Assembly: GCA_043746815.1 (NCBI GenBank)
Contig: JAYTQG010000227.1
Location: 1-16,653 of the forward strand
Direction of reading: 5' to 3'
DNA length: 16,653 nt
Source of the DNA: JAYTQG01 sp043746815
GTDB taxonomy: Bacteria; Actinomycetota; Thermoleophilia; Miltoncostaeales; Miltoncostaeaceae
Each line of letters opens with the position of its first letter. The stretch's first letter is position 1. A model generated the notes under the pieces. That model made no database searches, was not told the DNA's origin, and was given only the letters and a program-made list of their open reading frames with translations. The position numbers and the translations under genes were made by a program. Positions 8,196-14,907 of this stretch are shown one piece after another.

Positions 8196-8487
8196 ATCGC
8201 CGCCGCCCGGACGGCCTCAAACGCCACTGGACAAAGCTGGCGCGCAACTTCAAAATGGCGGCGGTACGACTGGCGCCCGCCCTACGGCCCGCATCATTGA
8301 CGAGGGAGAGGCGGCCGACCACCTCGGAGGCGAATGTCGTTCGCTGTGTGGACGTTCGGCAGCAGAACTCGGCCTCGCTGGGGAAATGGGGGATCACGAT
8401 CTGACGGCAGCGGGGCCGGGCTGAGAGGGTACCAAGCGTGAGCTGGGGGCATCCACGGCGGCCGAGTGGGTCAGTAGCGTGCCAACC
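8196..8487. other. 292-bp intergenic stretch without a supported gene
   Basis: The stretch holds no RNA gene, repeat array or convincing coding frame. One frame (8191-8427, plus strand) is open and oddly protein-like but has no start codon or ribosome site and weaker third-position GC than neighbours. A TAGCGT (8475-8480) seven nt before the ATG at 8488 could be a -10 box for a leaderless transcript of the next gene. Confidence 0.5.
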
Positions 8488-9426
8488 ATGAGTCATGAAG
8501 CTCTCGTGCGACGTGCCGCGGAGGCGCTTGGGCATCCGGTGACCACGCTTCTCGACGACGCCGACTGGCCGCTTGTTGCCATCTCGACCGCCGGGGTGCC
8601 GCCGCGCCTGCGCGCTGCGTGGCTGACTCGGGACGATCTTCGGGTTGTCGCGAGGGTTGGATGTCCACCCCTTGTGTCCAGCCGTATGCGGCCGGTCGTG
8701 GCGTGCGCGGTCGACATTGACGAAGCGGAGCTCAGTGATCGAATCGTCTTGGCCCTGGCCGCCCCGGGGGTCACGGCCATTCGTCTGCTACTGGCCGCCG
8801 ACGGCGAGGCCGTGGAAATTGATGTTGGCGACGACGCGATTGCCGCTGTCCGTCTTTCCGTGGGGACCGTCGTCCTCGCCGTGGATGCCCTGGACCGGTC
8901 GGGAGAGCCGGTCGGACGACTGGTGCGGGCTGGCATCGGCGAGCTGACCCATCGCACCGGATCGGTGGGTGGCCGGTTGGGGGCGACCCACGGGATGGCA
9001 GCGGGTTTTGGGGCCGGGGAGTGGGTGGCGGACCTCGCCGCAGCGACGTTCGCCGCGGGGTATGAACTGCGCCTTCCAATGTGGACGCCGGAGGGGTTTG
9101 TATTGGGGGCGCCGCACGTCGAGCCCGACATCGCCTATCCGGCCGCACCTCCGGCGATCGTCATGGCCTGGAGCGGCGCCGACTTTCAGCGGGTCCTTGT
9201 TCGCCAGGCACCTGCGCCGCTCATGAGCCCAGATCTCCTTGGTGCCGGGGCCCGCGAGGTTGACATCAACGGCGTGACGGGAATCCTCAGGGGGCGTCAC
9301 CTCGCGAGCGTGGTGTTCGAAGCCGCCGGGCGTGCCTTCGGGGTACAGGTGCAGCGGATGGCCGACGCGGAAGCAGTTGCACTTCGGGTGGCGCGGTCTA
9401 TCTCAACGGAACTCGAATCCCGTTGA
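8488..9426 (+). CDS. uncharacterised two-domain protein
   Basis: I do not recognise this 312-residue protein. There is no signal peptide or transmembrane segment. The first half (about 1-150) includes a strand-rich segment, VTAIRLLLADGEAVEIDV in outline, then LSVGTVVLAVDALDRSGEPVGRL, which resembles beta-sandwich-like segments of actinobacterial secreted or anti-sigma-associated proteins. A Gly/Ala-rich linker follows. The last 120 residues (GYELRLPMWTPEG, VDINGVTGIL, then VFEAAGRAFGVQV and VALRVARSI) distantly recall the DUF4367 pattern of a -GYE- start, a -VNG- turn and a final helix ending in -ARSI. A GTG nine bases upstream (8479) is a possible start, but a -10-like TAGCGT 7 nt before the ATG favours leaderless initiation at 8488. 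Its 3' end overlaps the convergent HD-GYP gene by 24 bp. Confidence 0.75.
   Translation: MSHEALVRRAAEALGHPVTTLLDDADWPLVAISTAGVPPRLRAAWLTRDDLRVVARVGCPPLVSSRMRPVVACAVDIDEAELSDRIVLALAAPGVTAIRLLLAADGEAVEIDVGDDAIAAVRLSVGTVVLAVDALDRSGEPVGRLVRAGIGELTHRTGSVGGRLGATHGMAAGFGAGEWVADLAAATFAAGYELRLPMWTPEGFVLGAPHVEPDIAYPAAPPAIVMAWSGADFQRVLVRQAPAPLMSPDLLGAGAREVDINGVTGILRGRHLASVVFEAAGRAFGVQVQRMADAEAVALRVARSISTELESR
9403..9426. terminator. dyad formed by the overlapping ends of two convergent genes
   Basis: The 24 bp shared by the two convergent genes match their own reverse complement at 20 of 24 positions, with perfect 7-bp arms (TCAACGG and CCGTTGA) that contain both TGA stop codons. On the minus-strand RNA the inner mismatches become G-U wobbles, giving a 10-bp stem with a UCGA loop; on the plus strand only the outer arms pair well. 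It is a candidate bidirectional terminator without a U-tract. Confidence 0.5.
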
Positions 9427-10827
9427 CGGACTGTCCTCGTGGTTCGTTTTCGTTACGACCGTGAGGGCATCGCAGGCGGTTGGGCAGAGTGCCTTTCCGC
9501 GGTCGTTCGCAATGAGGGCAAGGGCCTCATCGCGGTCCATCGGCGCACGGTAGGGGCGGGTCGCGGTAAGGGCGTCGTAGACATCGGCCACCGCCAGCGC
9601 GCGCATTGCGGGTGTCAGGCTCCCTGCGGTGAGGCCACGGTGGTACCCGGTGCCGTCCAGGCGTTCGTGATGGGCGCCCGCGGTGGCCGCCCAGTTGGCG
9701 AGCGTCGGTACCTGCGCGAGGATGTGCTCGCTGGTCGCGGCGTGCCGCTCGACCTGAACCCGCTCGCTGGCGCTGAGGGGCCCAGGCTTGTCGAGAATGC
9801 GACTCGACACGGCCAGTTTGCCGATGTCGTGGAGCAGTGCACACCGCCGAAACGCCGGGCGCTCCTCGGGCGACATTCCCATCAGACCGGAGAGTTCTGT
9901 GGCCCAGTGCGCGACGCCGTGGCTGTGACGGTTTGTCCACGGTGACTTTGCATCGATCACAAGGGCGAAGGCATCTGCCACACGGTCCAGCCGTTCTTCG
10001 GTTGCCTCGATCAGCATGTCTCCGGGTTCTTGCGCGCGAAGGGCCGCCGCAGTCAGGTCCGGCGAAGTGAGGGCCTCCCAGACTGGGTGGCGGTCAGAAA
10101 TGCCCAGGAACGCGCCGGCAACCTCAGGGTCAAACCAACGCCCGGTGCGCTCGGCGACCATGCGGCGGGCTGCATCCCGCCCGAAGACGGTCACGAAGAC
10201 CTCAGCGGTTTGGGCAACGCAGCCGATTCGGGCGAGAATGCCGATCTGATGACCCGCGAGGCCGCGTGGATGTCCACCGCCATCCCAGTGTTCGTCCAGG
10301 TCGCGGACGGCCTCCGAGGCTGCTGGGTCGAGCCCGAGCGACCGAACGATGCTGGCACCCTGGTGACACCGGGCCTCGACGATGAGGTGGCCTTCGGATT
10401 TCAGCGTGCGGGCGACGCTCAGCGCCTGTCCCATCCGGGCCACGCCACGAGCTTCGCGTGCGGTGTGGCGAATGAGATAGGTCAACACCTGTCGCGACTT
10501 GTGCCAATCAACGAGCTTCCCATCACGACGAAGTGCGATGTCGTCGGCTGCGAAGAGCGCCGCAGTTCGGCTGGCACTCGCCGTGCAGCCGGCGTCCTTA
10601 AGCAAGAGTGCGTAGAAGAGTGCGGTACGTTGGGCGGCGTCGATTCCGAGGGAATCTGCGAGACACATGCCAATCAGGAGCGTCCGTTGTGCGTGGCCTT
10701 CGGCCTGCCCCTCCGTCAGGTCAAGGGCACGCGAAAGGGCCGCCACAACGGTCGAGAGGCGCATGAATTCTGGCGGATGGTCGGGTGGCGATGCGTTCGT
10801 TGGCGGTCGAGGCGGCGCGGACTCCAT
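9403..10827 (-). CDS. tandem HD-domain phosphohydrolase (HD-GYP)
   Basis: A 474-residue cytoplasmic protein with two HD-type halves. The C-terminal half (about 295-445) is a canonical HD-GYP domain, a family that hydrolyses cyclic di-GMP or related nucleotides: HDIGK (333-337), HHERLDGTGYHRGL (386-399) and ADVYDAL (414-420). The N-terminal half (about 24-215) is a divergent copy. The HD dyad is replaced by KDAGC (77-81), but EHWDGGGHPRGL (179-190) survives. This KDAGC half is, as I recall, shared with actinobacterial HD phosphohydrolases that often end in a LuxR helix-turn-helix; none is present here. The first 22 residues are Pro-rich and may not be translated, since an ATG at 10764 is an alternative. 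Neither start has a good ribosome site. An 18-bp palindrome lies 34 bp upstream of the first ATG. Confidence 0.9.
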   Translation of the reverse strand: MESAPPRPPTNASPPDHPPEFMRLSTVVAALSRALDLTEGQAEGHAQRTLLIGMCLADSLGIDAAQRTALFYALLLKDAGCTASASRTAALFAADDIALRRDGKLVDWHKSRQVLTYLIRHTAREARGVARMGQALSVARTLKSEGHLIVEARCHQGASIVRSLGLDPAASEAVRDLDEHWDGGGHPRGLAGHQIGILARIGCVAQTAEVFVTVFGRDAARRMVAERTGRWFDPEVAGAFLGISDRHPVWEALTSPDLTAAALRAQEPGDMLIEATEERLDRVADAFALVIDAKSPWTNRHSHGVAHWATELSGLMGMSPEERPAFRRCALLHDIGKLAVSSRILDKPGPLSASERVQVERHAATSEHILAQVPTLANWAATAGAHHERLDGTGYHRGLTAGSLTPAMRALAVADVYDALTATRPYRAPMDRDEALALIANDRGKALCPTACDALTVVTKTNHEDSPSTGFEFR

Positions 10828-10860
10828 CCCATCGCGATACGAACGAGCGCACGCGTTGGA

Positions 10861-10878
10861 TCACTCACCGGTGAGTGA
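10861..10878. promoter_or_regulatory. perfect 18-bp palindrome upstream of the HD-GYP gene
   Basis: The site TCACTCACCGGTGAGTGA is perfectly palindromic with no central spacer, so it cannot form a normal RNA hairpin loop but fits a dimeric DNA-binding protein such as a TetR-family repressor. It lies 34 bp upstream of the HD-GYP ATG, at a promoter-like position, and beyond the stop of the propeller gene. No such regulator is encoded in the window. Confidence 0.6.
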
Positions 10879-10915
10879 ACGGTTGCGATGGAACGTCGCG
10901 GATTGAGAGCGCCAT

Positions 10916-10928
10916 CGGACAGTGTCCG
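10916..10928 (-). terminator. short dyad after the propeller gene
   Basis: CGGACA-G-TGTCCG is a 6-bp inverted repeat around one base, ending 5 bp before the stop codon (10933-10935) of the minus-strand propeller gene, therefore just downstream of it in the transcript. As RNA, five pairs around an ACU loop are possible. It may be a small 3' hairpin or a second protein-binding site beside the 18-bp palindrome. There is no U-tract. Confidence 0.3.
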
Positions 10929-10932
10929 CGAG

Positions 10933-12312
10933 TTATCCGGTAAACGTGACTTTTCTCGCCTTCACAACAGGCTTGCCCGAACCGACGACACAGCTTGAGA
11001 CGACAAACGCGGTCATCCTTTTCGCCCGTCGCAGGGCCCCCGTGTACTTCTTGCCGACCTTCAAGGTTGCGGTGAACGCACCAGCGTCCAGGGGCCCTGG
11101 CCCCACCCGCGCGATGACGATGTCGGCCTTGCCGATCCCCAAACGTCTCGCCTCGGACGCCTGCACCACGATAAACACGGCGCCCTTGCACGCCACCGAA
11201 AATGAGGTCCCCACCTTGAGTCCCTTGGAGCGAAGCGCGGTCAGCGTTCCGATCGCCGGAGTGGTCAACGCAACTGTCAACTTGCCCCCACCGGCCGTTG
11301 GGTTCGGCTGCGTCGGCGTCGTTGGTGTCGTCGGCGTGGGAGACGGTGCTGACGGCCGTGCTCCGGGGTTGACATTCGCGGGGCCCCAGTCAGGGCCCTT
11401 GCCGCCCGGGATGATCCGGGTCGGCGTAGCTCCATTGCCACAGGTGGAGTTCAAGGTTGCGCCGATTGTGACCGTCCAGATGCCGTCGCCCTGTGCCCAG
11501 GCGAGCTGCGTTCCGTCTGGCGACCAGGATGGACCCTCAAAGATCGTCTGGCCACTCGGGTCAGCAAACTTGCACTGATAGCTCGGCTGAGCCGGAAACC
11601 CGCCTGTGCTCGAGAAGAGCGCGAGCTTGGTGGAGTCACCGAGCAGCGCGAACTTGTCGCCCGCAGGCGTCACTGCCACATCGCTGAGGGTTGAGGTTGG
11701 CGAGAACGCCGAGTCGAGGGTGTATGGCGATTGGAAGAGCCACTGCTGTGTGGAACTGGTCGCGCTGCCGACCACGTAGCTCCACGGGCCCCCTGAAGTC
11801 ATTATTAGCCGACTGTTTCCGACCCAGGCCGGTTGATCGAAGCCACCGACAAGAAACCCTCGCTCGGTCCCGTCGATTCCGCGGACCATGGTCGTATTGC
11901 AGCCGGACGGCGGGGAACCGCAGGCGTTTCTCAACGCCTCGTGGGCGATCAGGAGGCCGTCGGGGGAGATCTCCGGGTTCGCGTTCCCGAGGATTGTGTC
12001 GATGACCCGCACGACGGCGCCGTTTTGGCGAAGCACGAAGAGCTGCTGCCCGCGATTTGCCACGATCGTCCCGTCATCAGACTGAGACGCGTGGAGGTAC
12101 GGCGAGGTCGACGAACCATCCAAGGTCACCTGATACTGCCCCGACCCATCCGGATTCGCGATCCAGACGTTTCCGTCTTTGACGTAGACGATGCTCGCCG
12201 CACTCGCCAGCGCGGGGCCGATCGAGCAGATCCCAAGGCCGACGATCAGCGTGGTCCGGAGACGCCGACGCGCTGCACGTCGCTTGGAGACCGTGGGCGA
12301 GACCGTATTCAA
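10933..12312 (-). CDS. secreted TolB/PD40-like beta-propeller protein
   Basis: From the TTG start the product has 459 residues. Residues 1-39 are a Sec signal peptide: Arg/Lys-rich n-region, hydrophobic core LIVGLGICSIGPAL, and a cleavage region ALASAAS. Residues about 40-315 carry repeated WD40/PD40-type blades with landmarks such as IVYVKDGNVWIANPDGSG, NPEISPDG and GPSWSPDGTQLAWA. A Pro/Thr linker follows (about 317-342: PSPTPTTPTTPTQP). The last 110 residues are a strand-rich module (TLTALRSKGLKVGTSFSVAC, KADIVIARVG, ATLKVGK) resembling C-terminal modules common in Thermoleophilia surface proteins. It is extracellular and probably envelope-associated; the ligand is unknown. The longer frame starts at ATG 12360, but AAGGAG 6 nt before the TTG (12312) and the normal signal-peptide length favour the TTG. 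Confidence 0.85.
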   Translation of the reverse strand: MNTVSPTVSKRRAARRRLRTTLIVGLGICSIGPALASAASIVYVKDGNVWIANPDGSGQYQVTLDGSSTSPYLHASQSDDGTIVANRGQQLFVLRQNGAVVRVIDTILGNANPEISPDGLLIAHEALRNACGSPPSGCNTTMVRGIDGTERGFLVGGFDQPAWVGNSRLIMTSGGPWSYVVGSATSSTQQWLFQSPYTLDSAFSPTSTLSDVAVTPAGDKFALLGDSTKLALFSSTGGFPAQPSYQCKFADPSGQTIFEGPSWSPDGTQLAWAQGDGIWTVTIGATLNSTCGNGATPTRIIPGGKGPDWGPANVNPGARPSAPSPTPTTPTTPTQPNPTAGGGKLTVALTTPAIGTLTALRSKGLKVGTSFSVACKGAVFIVVQASEARRLGIGKADIVIARVGPGPLDAGAFTATLKVGKKYTGALRRAKRMTAFVVSSCVVGSGKPVVKARKVTFTG

Positions 12313-12318
12313 GAGTGA

Positions 12319-12324
12319 CTCCTT
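12319..12324 (-). promoter_or_regulatory. Shine-Dalgarno setting a TTG start
   Basis: On the minus strand AAGGAG is followed by 6 nt and then TTG at 12312-12310. The upstream ATG at 12360 has no ribosome site and would add 16 residues ahead of the signal peptide. Confidence 0.65.
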
Positions 12325-12415
12325 GTCGAATCGTCGGACCGCTGACCGGCCATGAGCCATTGCCGGAATGACTCATCTCGGCGATCCTATGTCTCGGCGA
12401 GGTCACCTGCCCGGG

Positions 12416-12445
12416 GCGAAGGTCGAGCAGAACATTGACCTTCGC
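12416..12445 (-). terminator. hairpin downstream of the lipoprotein gene
   Basis: Nine-base arms (GCGAAGGTC and GACCTTCGC) flank a 12-nt loop, between the stop of the lipoprotein gene and the propeller gene start. It could end the lipoprotein transcript, but no T-run follows on the minus strand. The rest of the 215-bp gap 12313-12527 shows nothing else recognisable except the propeller ribosome site. Confidence 0.4.
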
Positions 12446-12527
12446 TCAGTGTCGGATGGTCCCAACGGTTTCCAGCGGCTGAACCCGGGTGAACTGAATT
12501 CGCTCCGGCCCCGCTGCACGCGACACG

Positions 12528-13073
12528 TCAACGAGGTAGGGGAATGTCCTTGAATGGCTTGAGTTGGGCTGGTGGGACATCAGTGTCGTTGCTCACGATC
12601 GCGTCACAGCGGAGATGGTCAGCCGAGGGGCTGAGCAAGCTTCCGCTCGTGGTAGAAGCTGTGGTTCGCTGCCAGACGGTGGCTCTCCAGAGCGAGCGCC
12701 GTTGCAAATCGGCCGCCGTGATGTCCTCGGGCTGCGTCGGGGCGGTGCCCGAATAATCTCGTCCGTCAGCTGCGTGAAGGACGAACTTGACTGCCAGCCC
12801 TGCGAACGGTGCCGCGGTAACGAGCCGACCCTCGATTCGATCGCCGAGTCCTACGCACTGAACTCGCTTGGCAACCAGCGGCTGAAAGTCGACTCCATCG
12901 GCCCAAAAGAGGAACCCACCCACCGCGGTTAGTCCCTCCTCGGAAGGCCCTCGAACATCGAGCGATAGCGGTAGCGACCGCTCGATGTTCGACGAGCAAC
13001 CGGCTCCAACGAGTACCACGAGTGTTACCAGCGCGACCCATGCAACTGGACGCCCGGGATGTCTCTGGAGCAC
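12528..13073 (-). CDS. small lipoprotein of unknown function
   Basis: From the GTG at 13073 the product has 181 residues. A basic n-region (MLQRHPGRP) and the core VAWVALVTLVVLV lead to the lipobox VGAGC with Cys26 as lipid-attachment site. The mature part of about 156 residues has only two further cysteines (about 73 and 156), which could form a disulphide. It shows beta-rich segments such as LVTAAPFAGLAVKFVLHAADGR and a Pro-rich end (PLPR). I do not recognise a family. A longer frame begins at TTG 13148, but GGAGG (13082-13078) precedes the GTG by 4 nt, and that start gives a lipoprotein signal of normal length. It is anchored on the outer face of the membrane. It lies downstream of the exonuclease gene on the same strand, with a 166-bp gap. 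Confidence 0.78.
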   Translation of the reverse strand: MLQRHPGRPVAWVALVTLVVLVGAGCSSNIERSLPLSLDVRGPSEEGLTAVGGFLFWADGVDFQPLVAKRVQCVGLGDRIEGRLVTAAPFAGLAVKFVLHAADGRDYSGTAPTQPEDITAADLQRRSLWRATVWQRTTASTTSGSLLSPSADHLRCDAIVSNDTDVPPAQLKPFKDIPLPR

Positions 13074-13077
13074 GATG

Positions 13078-13082
13078 CCTCC
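13078..13082 (-). promoter_or_regulatory. Shine-Dalgarno setting the lipoprotein GTG start
   Basis: GGAGG on the minus strand lies 4 nt before the GTG at 13073-13071. It puts the lipobox cysteine at residue 26; the longer TTG-initiated frame would add 25 residues with no ribosome site of its own. Confidence 0.6.
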
Positions 13083-13239
13083 GTTTAGGTTGGAACGACG
13101 CATCCCCCAGGACAGCTCCCGAAGACAACCGCGCATTGCCTCGACCAAAAGCTAAACGTGTCGGACCGGAGACGTCACCTTGCGGTGAACTCGAATGTCA
13201 CCGCCACCCAATTCCCAACTCTTCGTGCGGGGGGATTCG

Positions 13240-14121
13240 TTAGGTCGGGCTCTCCGGGGGCCGGACCGCGCTGAGTCGACGCGGAACGTCACTTGCTGCG
13301 ATTTCGGCGCAGAGCGCCCCGAGATCAACCGTCGGGCCGACCCAGCACAGTTCGTCCACACCGCTGACGGTGGGAGCGTCGCGGCGGAGCGTCGCCAGCG
13401 ATCGATAGAGCCGCGCGTCGTCGCGACGTTCGTTGAGGGCATCCGCAAGGCGTGCAGCGCCACGGACCGACACGGACCAGTCTGCTGCCGCGGCCGGGAT
13501 GTGCTCCAAGTGTCGGTACTCGGCCAGTATGGCGGCCGAACCCTTTGCCCCCCATCCCGGAATGCCTGGGATGCCGTCCGCGGTGTCGCCAACAAGGGCG
13601 AGATAGTCGGGAATCGAGGCGGGGCCCACGCCGAAGCGTTCGTGGACACCCACTTCGTCGCGAATCGTGTCAGTGCGGCGGTCCAACTGGACGACGCGCG
13701 AGCCAACAACGCACTGGGCGAGGTCCTTGTCGGGGGTTGCGATCAACACCTGGTCCACGCGGTCGTCGGCACTTGCGATCGCTGCGGCGCTGGCGAGGGC
13801 GTCGTCCGCCTCGAATTCGATCATCGGCCAGACCGTGACACCGATCGCTGCGATCGCTCGTTCCAGTAGTTCGAACTGTTGGCGAAGTTCGGGTTCGATA
13901 CCTGCACCGGTCTTGTAGCCAGCAAACATGTCATTTCGGAAGGATTCGATGACATGGTCGGTCGCGACGCCGACGTGGGTAGCTCCACCCTCGAGCATCG
14001 AAACGATGGACCGAACGACGCCGCGGGTGGCGCCGATCTCTCGTCCGTTGACGCTCGCCTTCGGGACCGCAAAATAGTGGCGAAAAAGTTCGTAGGTACC
14101 GTCAACCAGGCGGACCTTCAC
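13240..14121 (-). CDS. stand-alone 5'-3' exonuclease (Pol I N-domain/FEN family)
   Basis: A 293-residue structure-specific 5'-nuclease like the N-terminal domain of DNA polymerase I, which removes RNA primers and 5' flaps. All acidic metal ligands are in place: Asp7 (VDGTY), Asp55, Glu104/Asp106/Asp107 (EFEADDA), Asp131/Asp133 (TPDKDL) and Asp179/Asp182. The H3TH region DYLALVGDTADGIPGIPGWG (172-191) gives the DNA-binding turn. The last 60 residues are less conserved. There is no polymerase domain, so it is a genuine stand-alone version, common in actinobacteria. The GTG start overlaps the mntR stop as GTGA, with GAGG 4 nt upstream, so it is probably translated from the mntR transcript. The family is certain, the biological substrate inferred. 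Confidence 0.93.
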   Translation of the reverse strand: MKVRLVDGTYELFRHYFAVPKASVNGREIGATRGVVRSIVSMLEGGATHVGVATDHVIESFRNDMFAGYKTGAGIEPELRQQFELLERAIAAIGVTVWPMIEFEADDALASAAAIASADDRVDQVLIATPDKDLAQCVVGSRVVQLDRRTDTIRDEVGVHERFGVGPASIPDYLALVGDTADGIPGIPGWGAKGSAAILAEYRHLEHIPAAAADWSVSVRGAARLADALNERRDDARLYRSLATLRRDAPTVSGVDELCWVGPTVDLGALCAEIAASDVPRRLSAVRPPESPT

Positions 14122-14810
14122 GTGGCCTCGTCGGCGTCGCAGCGAACCCGGAGCGCCGAGGCTAAACCGAGGCTGAGGGCCTGCGTGCGCTTTCCGATGC
14201 GCACTTCAAACGAGCCTTCGAAGGGCTGACGGCCCAGCATTTCAAAGCGGTCGCCGATGGCGATGCCAAGTTCGCTGAGGTACCGGAGGATTTCGGGGTC
14301 GCTATCGGAGACCCGTACAAACGTCGCACATTGCCCCACGGTGAGTTCGTCCAGCCCGGTCGTTGGCTGCTCGTCAACGAGAAGTTCGCGGCTGGGGATG
14401 GGATCCCCGTGGGGGTCGAATGCGGGGTCGCCGAGTTTGTTGGCGATGATCTCGATCAGCTCGTCGGAGGCCGCATGCTCAAGCGCCTCGGCGTAGCGGT
14501 GGACCTCCTCCCACGGGATATCCAACGCCGTCGCGAGAAACAGCTCGATCAGACGGTGGCGTCGGATCACGTTCAGGGCGACCGCTTGCCCGGCCGGGGT
14601 CAGGCGGACGCCGCGATAGGGAACGTGCTCGACGAGGCCGCTTGCGTCGAGGCGCTTGATCATCACCGAGACCGACCCCGCGGAGAGCCCGAGGCGGGCG
14701 GCCAGATCGGTCGTCGAGGCCGTGGCGCTGTCGCCGCGCGTCAACGAGTAGATCGCCTTGGCGTAGTCCTCCACCGCAACGGAGACGGTCGATGGTTCGG
14801 CTGTGCTCAC
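14118..14810 (-). CDS. mntR: Mn(II)-responsive DtxR-family regulator MntR
   Basis: From the GTG at 14810 the protein has 230 residues: winged helix-turn-helix at about 12-75 (DLAARLGLSAGSVSVMIKRL, then YRGVRLTPAG), a dimerisation and metal-binding domain to about 135, and a C-terminal FeoA/SH3-like domain (about 152-225). Compared from memory with Bacillus MntR, Asp15 (VEDYAKAIY) matches MntR Asp8 where the Fe sensor DtxR has Met10. His85, Glu108, Glu111 and His112 match MntR His77, Glu99, Glu102 and His103; DtxR has Cys102 where Glu108 lies. MntR Glu11 is Lys18 here. These residues and the divergent mntH point to manganese sensing and repression of uptake. An upstream TTG (14855) would add 15 unlikely residues. 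TACGAT 6 nt before the GTG suggests leaderless mRNA. The gene overlaps the exonuclease by 4 bp. Confidence 0.92.
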   Translation of the reverse strand: MSTAEPSTVSVAVEDYAKAIYSLTRGDSATASTTDLAARLGLSAGSVSVMIKRLDASGLVEHVPYRGVRLTPAGQAVALNVIRRHRLIELFLATALDIPWEEVHRYAEALEHAASDELIEIIANKLGDPAFDPHGDPIPSRELLVDEQPTTGLDELTVGQCATFVRVSDSDPEILRYLSELGIAIGDRFEMLGRQPFEGSFEVRIGKRTQALSLGLASALRVRCDADEAT

Positions 14811-14816
14811 CAGAGA

Positions 14817-14847
14817 ATCGTATCCAAGCGGTCGAAGGGGAGACCAA
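14817..14847 (-). promoter_or_regulatory. putative leaderless promoter of mntR
   Basis: On the minus strand a TACGAT -10 box (14822-14817) ends 6 nt before the GTG, with a weak TTGGTC -35-like hexamer at 14847-14842 (19-bp spacer). No Shine-Dalgarno is visible, which fits leaderless translation as is common in actinobacteria. Its -35 side overlaps the tandem repeat at 14843-14873. Confidence 0.45.
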
Positions 14848-14873
14848 CGAAGCAAAAACCAACAGTAGCAAAA
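14843..14873. repeat. tandem direct repeat in the mntR-mntH intergenic region
   Basis: Two adjacent copies, ACCAACGAAGCAAAA (14843-14857) and ACCAACAGTAGCAAAA (14858-14873), differ by two substitutions and one inserted base. They sit beside both divergent promoters, overlapping the -35 region of mntR. They are a candidate operator, possibly for MntR itself, although MntR sites known to me are inverted repeats. Confidence 0.5.
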
Positions 14874-14907
14874 TCGTTGTTTAGCCTATGTTGACTTCTC
14901 GAGAGAT

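Noticed and set aside
8191..8427. Open plus-strand frame with protein-like translation in the gap after the LAL regulator
   Set aside because: It has no start codon or ribosome site, its third-position GC is weaker than in neighbouring genes, and no family is recognisable.
8400..8450. GGCTGAGAGGGTACC resembling the conserved Thi-box core of a TPP riboswitch
   Set aside because: The second conserved TPP helix (CCTGATC...ACCGGCG type) and the GGGA end are missing, and no thiamin gene follows.
8149..8535. Minus-strand open frame spanning the 8196-8487 gap
   Set aside because: It overlaps the ends of two supported genes, has Arg-rich shadow composition, and has no ribosome site.
13175..13188. 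TCACC-TTGC-GGTGA hairpin after the exonuclease gene
   Set aside because: Only five base pairs and no U-tract; too weak to call a terminator. The rest of the 166-bp gap shows nothing beyond the lipoprotein ribosome site.
14877..14893. TTGTTTAGCCTATGTTG read as an IdeR/DtxR box before mntH
   Set aside because: Only one half resembles the TAGGCTAA core; there is no matching second arm.
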